A DNA stretch of 64,000 nucleotides, taken from the NCBI RefSeq assembly GCF_029784135.1, contig NC_073746.1, positions 70,906,542 to 70,970,541 of the forward strand, read 5' to 3'. The DNA is from Toxorhynchites rutilus septentrionalis (Eukaryota > Arthropoda > Insecta > Diptera > Culicidae). The first letter of the stretch is position 1, and each line of letters starts with the position of its first letter. The notes beneath the pieces are model-generated. The model had not been told where the DNA came from and made no database searches. It worked only from the letters and a program-made list of their open reading frames with translations. The translations under genes were made by a program, and so were the position numbers. This document shows positions 1 through 13,700 of this stretch, in pieces.

Positions 1-1112
1 TGCCGTGAACTGAGCGGATCCGACTGCATATCTCAAGGTGAAGGGCAAAGCATAAGGAATTAATGAGTTTACCTTATAAATATATAAATCATAATTACGT
101 CTTCACCTCTGCAACTGACAAGCAAGAGTTTATAATAAGTTTTCAGCATGGCTGTGGGCAAGTGGTTGCCGGCGCTGTAAATTGAAATGTGCTGTAAATT
201 TATCGAAAGCAATTATTTGGTTTTCTTCACAAAATATTCGAACCACGAGCCTTTCTCTTATAACTCCATCATGGAAAAAAAATACAATTAAGCAGCATCA
301 TCATAGAATTGTATGTGGCGAGCCATAAAGCCAGCAGCAAAAAGTTTTATTCAACCTTATGACTAATTTTCCTAATTTTATGCTCTATGATTGCGAAATA
401 TTTCCGCTTCTCTCTAGACAATGTTGTGGCTTTATGGAGTTTTGTTCGCATTCCACAGTCGTTGGATTATAGTTCCTACAAGTGCTCACGATGAAGAAGA
501 AAATTGTGCCGTAGAAACTATTCAGCTAATAATGTTTCGCATAGTTTTTTATGCAGGAAGAGTGTATCCCAAAGCGTAGCAGTAGATCCCATGAGTGAAT
601 TTTCAGAGCTATTTATTTCAATTGAATTCCGTCGAAACGCGAAATTTTTTTTGAAGCGTGCTTGAAGAATAAATAAGCAATATGATCGTGACAATTTCAC
701 AAAATTTTCATTAGCACCAACATTTTTTGTCGAAATGGATAACTTAAAACCATTCTGAAGTTAAGTACAATATCTCAGAAACAAAAACTGATAGAACCGA
801 TGGCGAGAGCTACCTTGCCATCGGTGATCCTGACCACAGCAACGTGCTTTTTGAAAACAATTATAATTGTATTATAGAACAAAATAAGAAAAAACTGATC
901 AAATATATTTGACAAACAACACGACCAACAAATATTCATTCCCTGGTGAATGTAAAGACGTGGCCGACGTTATTATTGGCTATTTATAGCTCGAATGATC
1001 AAACCTTTCACAAGTACAATAATAATGGATTTCAATTTATTGCCTTCAATATTTAAATTATAGATAACTGCGAAGTTTTGAACCATTACCGAATTCATTC
1101 ATTACAGTTAAT
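1..1112. other. AT-rich DNA, nothing recognised
   Basis: No coding sequence, RNA gene or repeat boundary could be supported here. The short open frames are AT-driven. Confidence 0.5.
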
Positions 1113-1122
1113 TTGAATGAAT

Positions 1123-1274
1123 GGAGGCGATCTGGCGTAGTGGTAACATCCATATCTCTCACGCTAAAGGTCACGAGTTCAATTCTCACTCCCGACATTC
1201 TTCCAAAAATGGAAGCAAAGTGACAAACCAGCCAAATGTGTTGAAAGTCACTAAAATACAGAAATAAAAAAAAA
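1123..1274 (+). mobile_element. tRNA-derived SINE, copy 1
   Basis: It carries an A-box-like TGGCGTAGTGG and a B-box-like GGTCACGAGTTCAATTC, the internal RNA polymerase III promoter pattern of tRNA-derived SINEs, and ends in an A-rich tail. A 10 bp target duplication TTGAATGAAT lies at 1113-1122 and 1275-1284. Related copies are at 1947, 19808 and 62976. Mosquito tRNA-SINEs such as Feilai have this design; the exact family is not assigned. Confidence 0.85.
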
Positions 1275-1378
1275 TTGAATGAATATGATATGAATAACAT
1301 GAACACATTTTTATTGTCTCCAATATAGTGAGGGCAGTGAGTTTCAAGCTAAAAGAAGTCAATTTACATTGAAATATA

Positions 1379-2849
1379 GGGCCCTATTCCAGAAAACGAG
1401 ACGAACAATTCGTCTCGTCTCGTCTCGGCTTCAGTCTGGAAAGTCATCTATCTGTCTCTTTTTTTCGGTATGATCAGTGATGTCAAATGTGAAGACATGT
1501 TTTTTAATAATGATCAATCGAAACAGTGCCAAAGTACTAGAATCATAACAAACAGGTATAAGTTTCAAATATCTTTTGGTTTATTGGTATTTTTCTACCT
1601 GCATATTGTTTCATCATTCAGACGTTTTGTTATTATGGATTTTTTGGTTAATTTTGGTACACCTAATCAACGATTTACCGAGAAAAGATTTAAATCTACA
1701 GGGTCTTTCAGATTAAACGCTCACGCAAAAAAAAATCGAATAGCTGCTTATAAAAAATTTTTTCGCTCCGTCGATGGTAACACTGCATTCCCCATTTCGG
1801 GACGATACTATTCATCTACTCGTTCAGTCTAATTTTGGTGTCAATATGTACAATTTACAAGAACGTGTATTTTTAGTGAAATCGTATTACTCGAGCAACC
1901 GAAGCCTTAATGAAACTTTGTCCTCTTATGGTAAGAATTGCAACATGTGGAGGCGATCTGGCGTAGTGGTAACATCCATGCCTCTCACGCTAAAGGTCAC
2001 GAGTTCAATTCTCACTCCCGACATTCTTCCAAAAATGGAAGTAAAAGTGACGAACCAGCCAAATAGAGTTGAAAATCACTATAATACAGATAAAAAAAAC
2101 AACATTTCTCGTCGTCGATTACTTCCTCTAGGGGTACGTGAAGGACCGTTACTATGTTAATAAGCCACAAAATTTAGAGGAACTTAAAGAAGAAATAACT
2201 CGGATTTTCAACAGCATCGAAGTCGTGAAATAAGAGTTGTGCATGAAGAATTTTGTTCACCGTTCAAAACGCGTTATCAAAAAAAAGGGGTGGTCACATC
2301 GAAAATGAGCGTTTAGTTTTTTTCACATTCATAGCAAACTGCGAAACATCTAGGTACGACGAATGAAACGCATTAATGTAAAATGTAAATCAGTGAAGAA
2401 AAACATTGGTTTATCGAAATTGCTCAAAAATTGAGTTTTGAATTATTCTTTTTCGTTCAATATAATTTTAAAGACACTTTTCGTGCCATGATATATTCAA
2501 AACAGTCACCTGGCATCCCTGGAAATGAAGTTCAATGTTTACATTTAATTGTGTTGTTTGGAAAATGCCCATTTCAAAGTCTGTATAATTCTTCAATTAC
2601 TGAATCGATTTTGATGGTTGCAGTTGAAAAAATATATTTTGCTTGTGCAGTTCTAGTTTAGCCGTGAAACAATTTCTGAAGATAAAAGCGGAACGAAGGA
2701 ATACTGATGCTTTGAATCAACAAGGTGAACAAACACCCTAGACAACAACTCGGTTGATTCATCAGCTATCGCTATCGCTCAGCTTCTGGAATATGAAAAC
2801 AAACTAGACGAGCGATCGTCTTCTCGGCTTGTCTTCTGGAATAGGGCCC
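1379..2849 (+). mobile_element. TIR element with mariner-like transposase relics
   Basis: The ends are inverted repeats: GGGCCCTATTCCAGAA at the left and its complement at the right, followed by subterminal hairpins rich in CGTCTCG. From about 1846 a transposase N-terminus reads MYNLQERVFLVKSYYSSNRS. From about 2150 a C-terminus reads YVNKPQNLEELKEEITRIF and, after stops and a shift, FVHRSKRVIK and GGHIENE. The middle with the catalytic residues is missing and a SINE sits at the gap. It is non-autonomous. Tc1/mariner superfamily is inferred from these fragments. Confidence 0.65.
1947..2099 (+). mobile_element. tRNA-derived SINE, copy 2, nested in the TIR element
   Basis: Nearly identical to the copy at 1123, with the same A-box and B-box. 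A short duplication CAACAT flanks it (1941-1946 and 2100-2105). It inserted into an already decayed transposase remnant. Confidence 0.8.
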
Positions 2850-2997
2850 ATAATCTTCTACAGTACTCTTGACGTTCTGAGACACTGCTTCCGGGGATGT
2901 TGGACCCGGTGGTGTTGCATCTGATCACCTACCTGTCCAATCAGTGTCTACCTGTCCAATTCAGTATTATTTGTTTTATTTTTTTTAAAAACAAACA

Positions 2998-4994
2998 ATG
3001 ATTTTTGTTCTTAAATAGGTACTGTGAAAGTATGACATAAAAAATTCACTTGCTTAATTTTTTTAACCGTATTTTCTTCGTCGATGCACCCCTCGGTTTC
3101 GACAACTGGTTGTTCACATCTGACACAAGCATAATTTTCGTAGCTGTTTAGTCAACTTTTCGTGCATAGTGACTCTTTTTTGACGCTGAGGAAACTTCCG
3201 GAAAATGGGTGGAAATCAAATCTCTATACAGGACCGAAATTTAATTTTTCATGACTTCCAGCGCGAGGAGTTTCCGTAAGCCGTGATGTAGTCTAGCTGG
3301 TCATTCGAAAGCATGCTCGGCAGCGTAGCCGATCAACCGGGAAGAGGAACGAAACGCAAGAACGGACACGCTAATCATCCGGGAAGTAAAAAAAACCCCA
3401 CGAATGATCTTTCGGGCAAATGAGGAGAGGTTGAATCTGGACCTTTCCAATCGCACAATTCGACGACGTTTGATGAACCGACACCTGAAGAGCTAATTCG
3501 TCAAAAAGCGGCCGATAATCATAGAAACCAACTAAAAAAAATTATAGGAGGTTGTGTCCAAGACACGACCACATTGTTGACATAGAACAACGTTTTTATT
3601 TTGTCAACTCGCTTGTCAGTAACTTCGGATATTATTTTATACACACACTTATCTCCGCTTTGCGCTCTTCTCAACAGAAGCCCTTTCTACTAATATTTCC
3701 GGTCTCGATTAGCTTAGCTGTCATCCTTGGTTACTCTCATGCGAAACCAAATCACACACAAAATTCCAGAATAATTATTTACTTGGTGAGCCGATGATGA
3801 CCTAGTTTGATGATTCCCCACACAATTGTGTAGTTCAGAACCTTAATGGAATGGCGTCAGTTTGATGTAATGATTGCAATGCCAGAGACATCAGCGAGTA
3901 AGTAATTTGGTCGCGTCCACAGCTTAATCCAAAAGAAGACGTGTGACGACGCAAAACAAGGAAGAATAAGCGATGTTCATTGCTTCGTATCTAGAACGAT
4001 GCTGAAAGTTTGCCTCAGCAAGATCTAACATTTATGCTCCAGGTAAATATTCCCCTTCGTTCTTCTTATTCTTCTTCTTTTCTTTGTTCACGGAGACTTA
4101 AATCATTCCTCTTCGTTTAACGTTGATAAGTTGCTCGTTATTGATGGTATGGGTAGAGAAGCTCACAACAGAACAAATGTATGGGAAAATAGAAATGATT
4201 TCATCAATTCAAACCGTATAGACATCAGGGGATTGTAATATATAGCATAAACAATAAATCTTAGGGAATTTCCGAATAGTTGGTATGTAAATCGTCTAAA
4301 TCCGTTCTCGGCAAAAACAGTTATTAACGTTAACTTTATTCCATAAAATCGTTACCTGTTTTCTGATTTGAAACCCTTAATAAAGACGTAGTTCTACGTC
4401 AATAACGACTTCAGTTTGCGAGAGACCATGTCATCGAGCTGCTGGAGTTCTTGAAGCGCGTTGTTTGGCCGGACGAGTCAAAGTTCGAAATGTTCAGCAA
4501 GAAAAGGTGATACCGAGCGTGGCGGAAGAGCGACGAGGGCTTCCAGAACCGGCATTTCAACGGTATTATGACTGCCGATGGTTACATCGACATTTTGTAC
4601 AAGAGCCTGGAAGAATACATGTTGAAAATGAGGCTGGAGGACAACTACACCTTCCAGCAAGATAATGACCCGAAGCATACTGTGAAGAAAACAACAGCCT
4701 TCTTCCGGTCGGGACGAATGTGGCCACCTCAAAGCCCATACTTGAATTCTATTGAGAATTTATGGGTGATTTTGGACAACAACGTAACAAAACTGACGTT
4801 ACGAACAAACAAAACTATTTTGCTGTGTTGAAGAAGGCGTGGGACGAGCTGAACCCTCAACACCCCAGGAACCCTGTGGAGAGTATGGAGTGATATTGAC
4901 TATTATTTGTTTGTATTATTTTTTTGAATAAACCATGGAGTGGTTTTTTTTATGTCATACTCTAAAAGTACCCAATTGGGAACAAAAGTCATTT
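2998..4994 (+). mobile_element. Tc1-family DNA transposon, dead, interrupted
   Basis: Terminal inverted repeats of nearly 50 bp (AATGAYTTTTGTTC, then GTATGACATAAAAAA) lie at about 2998-3047 and 4945-4994. Transposase parts on the + strand include DTLIIREVKKTPRMIF and SNRTIRRRLMNRHLK (3370-3500), then after an 870 bp insertion FARDHVIELLEFLKRVVWPD (4416-4475), DESKFEMF, QQDNDPKHTVKKT and NSIENLWVIL. These are the D, D and E regions of Tc1-type DDE transposases. Stops after SKKR and a deletion before the E motif show that it cannot make active enzyme. Confidence 0.8.
3541..4400 (+). mobile_element. GTGTCCGAGACACG-family element, copy A, inside the Tc1 element
   Basis: The left end is AGGAGGTTGTGTCC with the following GACACGACC, and the right end GACGTAGTTCTACGTC. 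It splits the Tc1 transposase between the helix-turn-helix region and FARDHV. Internal sequence (TTAGCTGTCATCCTT, GTGTAGTTCAGAACC, TTTGCCTCAGC) is shared with copy B at 42881. No ORF of its own is seen, so it is non-autonomous; the superfamily is not assigned. Confidence 0.7.
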
Positions 4995-4999
4995 TTTTT

Positions 5000-5506
5000 A
5001 TTTTTTCTAAAGAATAAATCAAAGATACTGGATACTGAAATGGTCTACTAATACCGAAAAGTATGAATAAACTTTGAATATTGGAACGCCGCGATCGCCG
5101 TTGAGAATAACAATAGCAAAAGCTGCATTCTCTCTTATTGACCTTATTTTATGCAGATCAAAATTGGGCTGTAAAACAATTCGTGAAGCTTTTAAGTATA
5201 TTGATTTTTGGCGTATCAGAAGAGCTCCACTGGCACTGTATTTTCTTGGTGAGCCGATGATGGCACTGAAACTATATTTCGTATTAATTACCAGCAACAA
5301 AGGCAACAAGGGTAAAGAAGGAAAAAACGATTGTATGATTGAATTAGATGCTCATAATATTTTCAATTATATTTGAACAACGGTACCATTTTGACGAATG
5401 AAAACATTACAATATTTTACGTGGCCTACATATCCTTCATTCGAGCTGCCCGCGATAGTACACATTCTAATAATCGTTACTATGCTTCTCTACTTTTTCC
5501 CAACAG
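5000..5506. other. Gap upstream of the receptor gene
   Basis: AT-rich DNA with no recognised repeat. It ends in a strong pyrimidine tract and AG (5484-5506) that looks like the acceptor of the first coding exon of the receptor gene, implying an upstream untranslated exon and promoter that I cannot place. Confidence 0.5.
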
Positions 5507-5677
5507 AGTCGGCGCGGCGGAAAAAATGCATAATCTGTTTCGGTCGAGCAAGAACACACACCAAACTAAATGGAGCATCTCTCGGAGGCCGACGAGTGAG
5601 CGTGCCGCCAGCAGTAGTGACAAACCACTAGCATCGAGCAATTATCGACGGAAAGCATTCCTATTGCAGCTACTAGA

Positions 5678-7740
5678 ATGGCCCGACGTCCAACGCGTCT
5701 ATTCTTGATACTAACCCAGCTGTTTTTCATTGTGCGTGCAACGGAAGCGATGAAATGTATTGTATCGTCGGACTCAGTCTACGGCCCCGTCGGCGACAAA
5801 GGTACAACCGAGAGCATCGGTCGGATCCAGTCCAGCGGAATCCTGTACTCATCAACTCACAATGCCGACAGTAGCGGTGTAGAACTTAAAACATTATCAT
5901 GTATCGATACAAAATTGCGTGCGGTGAATGAACTATTGATGGAACCGCAGAATTCCTACAATGGGGTGAAGTTGGAAGGAGTGATGGTCGAACACCAGGA
6001 GAGCGATTATTTAGCACTGAGAAATGGAAACTTCCTAACAATGTTGCGATGGAGAGCAAGTAACATTACGGAACGACAGCTAGAATTGACATTCGCAGGG
6101 AAGGAGCAAAAGAACTTTAATTTAGAAATGCTAGATTTAAGCAAAAATCATCTTAGAAGCTTAAGGAGAGATTATTTTAGTAACATGAACAGATTGCAAC
6201 TATTGAACCTATCCGAGAATCAATTATCTAATCTTCCGAGTGATATTTTCTACGACTTAGTAAATTTAAGGGAGCTGCAACTGCAGCACAATATGTTGAA
6301 TGAGATTGTGTTGGGTCAGCTGCGGCCACTCAATCAGCTGCGTGTCTTGGTTTTAAGCAACAACACTATACACGATCTTCCGCGGAACGTTTTCAATGGA
6401 CTGAACAATCTGAGCGAGCTCTATCTGTCCCACAACCGACTGTATGTGGTGCCATTCCAGATCTTCAAGGAACTACGGTCGTTGGATTTGCTCGATCTTT
6501 CGAACAATATGCTAGTGTCGTTTCTAGATAATTTCTTTCTGCCCAATAAGCAGCTGCGCGAGTTAAGACTGAACAACAACATTATTGAGAAGATCTCGAA
6601 AAATGCTCTGTATGGTTTGAAGAAGCTTCAGATGTTGAATCTTTCGTCCAACAAGCTGGTGTTTATCGACCGTAACGCTTTCGATACGTTGGAGAACCTT
6701 AGGTACTTGAATATCAATAACAACCAAATATACATTCTACCATCGACGGTATTCTCGGCATTGAAAAACCTCGAATTTCTCGATCTGAGTAGTAACGTGA
6801 TGCGAACATTGCCGAATTCCATCTTCTCCAACCAGTACAAGCTGCGAAAGCTTCATTTGGACGGCACTAATCTGGAAGCACTCAGTAATTGGGTCTCCCG
6901 TCATAACAACACTATTAACAAAAATGTTCTGAAGGAGCTAGAGTATCTTTCAATCCGTAACAACACCCGCCTGAAAGAGATCGAGCCGTGTGTTTTCCGC
7001 AATGTTCCCAATCTGGTTACGCTGCTGCTATCGAACAATAGACTGACTAGCCTGCCTAAGGAGCTCGGCGAACTAACGAAACTACAAATCCTGGACGTGG
7101 CCAACAACGACATCATGTACATCCCGGAGCAGATCCGAAATTTGCACCATCTGGAGCACGCCAATTTTCTCAACAATGACTACGGTTGTGATTGTCATAT
7201 GTATTGGATTCTTAGCTGGATCGATGAACTGCAGACTGAGAACAATACCCAGAAGATCTACGACTTGCTCAGATTGTCGGATCTGAAATGCCGTAACGGA
7301 TACCCGGGAGACATCGTCCGCGTTTTGCAGCATATCAACTGTTTCAAACCGGAGCTGCTGGAGTCGTCGGAGAGTAAAATGCACCTGCTCAAATCGGACG
7401 CCGTCTTGGAGTGTGTGTTCACCGGTAATCCTCCGCCGGACATTATCTGGATAACGCCGAAGAATGAAATCTTACGCCACAGCCAGGAGCAGGACCAGAA
7501 ATCGCTACTGTTCGACTCGCACGGCGAACGCGGACCGAACAAGTACCAGCAGGCGGTCGAATTCCAGATGGTTACCACCGATAATGTGACCGGCAACGGC
7601 CAACCCGGCGAGACTGTTGGAATGGGTATCACCCTGCTCGAGAATGGATTCCTGAGGATTCATAACATCTCGAGGAAGGACAGCGGGCTGTACACCTGCT
7701 ATGCGATCAATATTATGGGAAATGCCACTGCGGGAATTAG
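5678..7740 (+). CDS. Receptor exon 1: signal peptide, LRRs, LRR cap, Ig domain
   Basis: The ATG at 5678 is the first in this frame after an in-frame TGA at 5618, and it starts a basic-hydrophobic signal peptide ending near ATEA. At least a dozen 24-residue leucine-rich repeats follow (LxxLxLxxN pattern), then a cap with [11 protein letters not shown] and two later cysteines, then an Ig fold with the first Cys in [12 protein letters not shown], a Trp in DIIWITP and DSGLYTC around the second Cys. The exon ends in codon position 2 at a consensus donor (GTAAGT at 7741). A pyrimidine-rich acceptor ends at 5506, so the exon probably starts at 5507 with about 170 nt of 5' UTR and has an untranslated exon upstream. 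Confidence 0.92.
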
Positions 7741-10700
7741 GTAAGTTACTCAAATGCGCTCAAAACAGTTTGTTGCAATAAAAAAACAGTATGTAGGCTA
7801 TTCGATTCGTTAGATCATTCTGAATCTCTAGTCAGAAACTTCTCAAATCCGTTAATACAATTTTGAGTCACGTCTTATGAAAGTCAAAAAAAAGTTCAAA
7901 AATTGCAAAGAAGTGAAATCCTCTAGAACCTTTTATTTCACGCACATAATATTACGGTATGCCGTTTACTTATTTTTTAGTTATGCGAAATTATAACACC
8001 GATTTTGATGAAATTATGCACAAAAAACATGGTAAGCATGAGAATAAAACTTGATCCATTTCTCTTTCTTTCTCTTTGGTTAATAACTCAACTGCAAAAA
8101 CGTTCTAATTTAAGTTTGCTATAGAGTTCGATAGAATAAGTAATGGCCTATCTTTCACATTTTCAAATACAGCTAAAAATGTCTTTGCAACTAAGTTATG
8201 GCCAAAATAGAGCGTCGATGTAGAGAAATCGATGATGTCACTTACACCCCTTTCGTTTTGAGCCCTTCATATGATACCGCTAGGATACCGATTACCGTGT
8301 ATTTAATTCCGATTAGGGTGGTCTTATGCAGAAAAAAAATTCAATGATTTTTTTTTGTATATATTTTCCATAAATTAGGCTTCAAAAATACGTATAATCC
8401 CAAATCTCCTGTTTTTAATCCCGATTTTAGGATTTTTGTCTAAGCAATATCCAAATAATTTAACTGTCGTTCGAAAGAACGAATTTATTTACGTTGTCGA
8501 AAATTTTTGCACTACAAAAAAAAGGTTGGCGCTACGTCCGCTTCATACATGCGCAAGTAACTTCAATTCGCCAAGAGTCAGGCGCATTACCGGCGAGTCG
8601 GAAGTCTTCCTGAACGAGCACACTAAATTATTGAAATTCTTTCAACGACACATGCTCGGATTGCATGGTGACAATCACGCTATTGTAATCAATCCAGATA
8701 AAACACCGTCTGGAGAGCACATGTGTAGATCCAATGCCCATGTTTGTTGAAAACACTACTGAAAGTATGGTAGGCGACTGCACAGCGACCTGAAAAATTG
8801 TGATTCGAAGAAGAAACAACAATCGAAACTCTCCTTTTACTTCAATGACCCCAACTAAGTATCACTTGCGTCATGATATTAGTACTCAGTTCTATGCCAA
8901 GCAACACGTCTTGAATGTATTCCAAATGACAAGTTTTAGATTATGTGTGACCACAGTACAAGTTAGAAGAGAATTCCTTGTCCGGCTATTGCACAAAAAC
9001 ATGCCACAAGTACATCATTCGTTATGAACATAATTACGATCCAACACTCTATGTTTTTCAAATACCTGGGTGTATATTTTGATTCTAAATGTACCTGGGG
9101 GAGACACATTGCGTATTTGAAACAGAAATGCCAGCAAAGAATCAATTTTCTCCAAACAATAACCGGAACATGGTGGGGCGCCCATCCAGGAGACCTCATT
9201 CAGTTGTACAAAACAACGATATTGTCAGTGTTAGAATATGGCAGTTTTTGCTTCCGATCAGCTGCCAGGATTCATATTCTCAAGCTGGAGAGGATACAAT
9301 ATCGTTGCTTGCGTATAGCCATGGGGTGTTTGCATTCGACACATACGATGAGTCTCGAAGTTTTGGCAGGAGTACCCCCGCTTACTCTTCGGTTCACAGA
9401 ATTATCCTACAGATTTCTCATCCGTTGCAAGATCATGAATCCATTGGTGATTGATAACTTCGAAAATCTACTCCAACTGACTCCTCAGTCAAGTTTTATG
9501 TCTTTATACCATGAGTACCTTACCCACGACGTGCACCCTTCACCAGGCATCTCCAACCAAGTTTGCTTCCCATACTTTTGCAATTCCTCTGTCATTTTTG
9601 ATCTGTCCATGCGACAAAAAATCCATGGAATACCAGATCACCTACGCTTCAATGTTATTCCGTCGATATTTTCGGAAAAATATGGGAAAGTTGGATCTGA
9701 TAAAATGTTCTTTACTGACGGTTCATACATAAACGGGTCCACTGGCTTCGGCATCTTCAATGAAAATTCCAGTGCCTCTTTCAAACTCAAAGATCCTTGT
9801 TCCGTGTATGTCGCAGAAATGGGTGCGATATACTATGCTCTAGGGATCATTGAAACACTGCCCATCGACCATTATTTTATTTTTTCAGACAGTCTCAGCT
9901 CAATAGAGGCAATCCGCTCAATGAAGGTTGATAAACGCTCATCTTATTTCCTAACAAGAATAAGACATCTATTGAGTGTTTTGGTCGAAAAATTATTCAA
10001 GTTTACCGTAGCATGGGTTCCCTCTCATTGCTCGATTCCGGGGAATGAGAAAGCGGACTCGCTAGCTAAGGTGGGCGCTTCAGAAGGCACACTTTTTGAA
10101 AGGCAAATTGCCTATAATGATTTTTTTCACATTCCTCGTCAGGACACACTCGTTAGTTGGCAGCGCATGTGGAGTGAAGATGAGTTCGGTCGTTGGTTAC
10201 ACACGATTATCCCTAAGGTCTCGACTAGTGCATGGTTCAAGGGATTGAATGTAGGTCGTGATTTCATTCGCGTGATATCTCGGCTTATGTCCAATCACTA
10301 CAACCTAAACGCGCATCTCTATCGCATTGGGCTCGCAGCAAACAATCTTTGTGATTGTGGCGATGGCTACCACGACATCGAGCATGTTGTCTGGTCGTGT
10401 ATCCGGTTCCATGCTGCTCGCTCTCAGCTCTCTAGAGCACTGAGAGCACAAGGCAGAAAATCGGATATCCCCGTCCGGGATATCTTAGGTAGCCGGGATC
10501 CTGATCTTCTGCTTCATCTATACCTGTTCCTCAGAAACGCCGATGTCAACATTTAATGATGTTTCCTTCGTTGTGTCCCCGTTTCATATCCCTCCTATCC
10601 GATCGATAAACTTTTACATAGTCGCGGCAATACATACACACACTCTTTACAGATGCACGGGCCGAAGGTTGTGCAGTCCACTGATCATTCAACAAGAGCC

Positions 10701-13700
10701 AAAGGTTGTACCGCTCATGACAACTCTACACGAACTGATGATTGCGCCGGCTAGTGACCATTCTATCCTGGATTCCTCGAGTCGAGAAAGACGCACCACG
10801 CTAGATATGGGGTACAGACTAGGGAGTGTTGATGATTAATGGTCAGCTGCATCCCAATAGGAAGTAGCCCGTGTCCGGCACACGTATAGAGCATCGAAGA
10901 CTGCAACATACCAATTATGAGAACACTTGTAATACTAACCTCGAGCCAACCGCGAGTAATCGGTTACATATTACTAACATAGTTGTAAGACAAAAATTGT
11001 CAAAATATTGGACTCCCGGCCCCGTCAGGCTAACGCCACATGTGCCTTAATAAAAAATATATTTTGGAAAAAAAAATAATTACTCATTCAGCCTTTCCAT
11101 GCCAAACCGATATAGTGTGGTTCTCAGATTTTCGTCAAAAGTGGTAGTTTTGTTCTTTATCGCAAATTATGAGACCCGTATTTTTAATTTTTTTTTGTTA
11201 GGGTGACCATTTCCATTTAAGGGTGGTCCGAAAAAAACCATTTTTTCACATTTTTGCCAAAAAAGACTTTTTTTCTAAATTTATAACTTTTCAACTACTA
11301 GACCGATTCAGATGATCGACATATCAAATTAAAGCCAATCACCTGGTCTTTTTTGAAAAAACACCATACCTGCAGAACATTTGAATCCTGCTCTCGTTAT
11401 TATTGATTGTATTCGTTTTTTATAGTTTTCATGTTCTCGGGACCAAAGGTGCTATAGTTTTTTATATTTTTTTCTGGAAATCTGAGGATTTTTCACACAA
11501 CATATCTCGAAACCAGGGAAGCGTTTTTTTCATTTTTGAGTTATGATTTTTCAAAGTTAGCCGATGGTCCAAAAAAATTTTTTTTTCTTATTTTTTCCAC
11601 TACAAAAAATTATAACTTTTGATCTACTGGGCCGATTTAGATGATCGATGTATCAAATTAAAGCCAATAAGTTAGTGTTGTTTGAAAAAATATTACACTC
11701 TGAATAAAAATGGATTTTGTTTTCGTAATTATTGATTATATTTGTTTTTTATAGTTTAAAATCACTGTAACACAGATAAAAAGAAATCGTTTCGGGACCA
11801 AGGGCGCCAGATTTTTTTCTGGAATCTGAGGTTTTTTTTCACATAACATATCCGAATACCAGAGAGGTGTTATTTTTCGTTTTTAAGTTATGATTTTTCA
11901 AAGCTAACATGTTTTCAGTTTTCGTTCAACATTTCTATGCGACTAGACTGAATATATGTGATTATAATCCAATTGGCAAATGTGTTATTTTTTCAAAAAA
12001 AGCTAGCTAGTAAGCTTTAATTTGATATGTCGACCATCTGAATCGGTCCATTAGTTCAAAAGTAATAAAGGAAAAAAGGGGAAAATGATTTTTTGGACCA
12101 TCGGGTAACTTTGAAAAATTATAACTCAAAAATGAAAAAAAACGCCTTCCTGGTTTCGAGATATGTTATGTGAAAAATCCTCAGCTTTCCAGAAAAAATA
12201 TAAAAAAAACTATAGCGCCTTTGGTCCCGACACTATAAAAACAATAAAAAACGAATACAATCAATAATAACGAGGGCAGAATTAAAATTTCCTGCAGGTA
12301 TAGTATTTTTTCAAGAAAGACCAGGTGATTGGCTTTAATTTTATATGTCGATCATCTGAATCGGTCTAGTAGTTCAAAAATTATGAATTTTGGAATTAGT
12401 CATTTTTGGCAAAATTGCGAAAAAATGGTTTCTTTGGATCACCCTAAAATGGAAATGGTCACCCTAACAAAAAAATTAAAAAATACGGGTCGAATGTTTT
12501 GCGATAAAGAACAAAACTACCACTTTTGACGAAAATCTGAGAACCACACTATATCGGTTCGTCATGGAATTGCTGCATTTTGAACTAAGATTTATGAGCA
12601 TGCGATTAGAGAAGACAACGAACAAAAGAGTGGAGAGAGCACGTTGGGTTTTTAATGCGTATCGTATGATTATTCGACACGACCAAGGCAATGTTCTTCT
12701 ACGATGTCATGAGCTGTGCCAGCAATTCATGGTCGACATGTACGCGAAGGTAGAAAACGAACGGCTGCGATTCTAAGGGCACAATAGACAGGAGCGGCAT
12801 GAGGAGGAATACATTCACTTGCGAGACGCTATCATGAACAATGCCAACACAGCCTTTGCTATTACCAGACCAAAACACCATGCATTGTCATGACATGACA
12901 GTACGTGTGTTTAAACAAAAAATACAATCTTTAATAAGCTTCATTCGAACATCTCACGTATTCGATCCCACACGTTACTGAATGTATTCAGTTGAATGGC
13001 AAACGCGAGAATTACCACATGAACACATTTTTAGTTTGGTTAGTGGAAGAAATATCCTCTGAGGTAATCAATGGCGTAATTTTCTCAGATTTTCCAGATC
13101 TATGCCAAGAAACACGCCTTGAACTCACCCGTATTCTTAAATCAGAATGGTTTGCAAATTTGTATTCTGTAAACCGTTGAAGTTATACAAATAAAGGGTG
13201 TGTCACATCAAATTGCATCACGGAAAAAACGCTGTAGAAATTAAATTTTTAGGAATTATATCTTCAGCTTTCGCTCATAATCAGATAAGAGTGTATAGAT
13301 CACGTTGGCCATGCTTCACTGTCAATTTTTCATAAATTTGGAAAAATGTCGTCGAACGAAAAAGAGCGTCGTGAATTAATCCTGTGCACTCATTTCGAGA
13401 ATCCGGAGTTGTCACATCGGGACATCGGTAAGAATGCTGGGAATCGTCCAATCCACGATCAGCAGAGTACTAAAACGATACTTCGAGAACCTAACCATCG
13501 ACCGGAAGGTGAAGACCGGCAAAAACGGATGCTCCGTCAGTGAAAAAGATCACAAGCGCGTAGTTAAGCAGTTTAGACGTGATCCGAGAAGTTCGGTCCG
13601 GGATGTCGCCAATAAGCTGAATTTGTCAAGTTCATTCGTCCAGCGGACCAAGCAGCGGGAGGGCCTGCGTACATACAAGGTTCAGAAGGCTCCTAACCGC

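Noticed and set aside
1123..1274. A tRNA gene
   Set aside because: A-box and B-box are tRNA-like, but the body, A-rich tail, target duplication and further copies mark it as a SINE.
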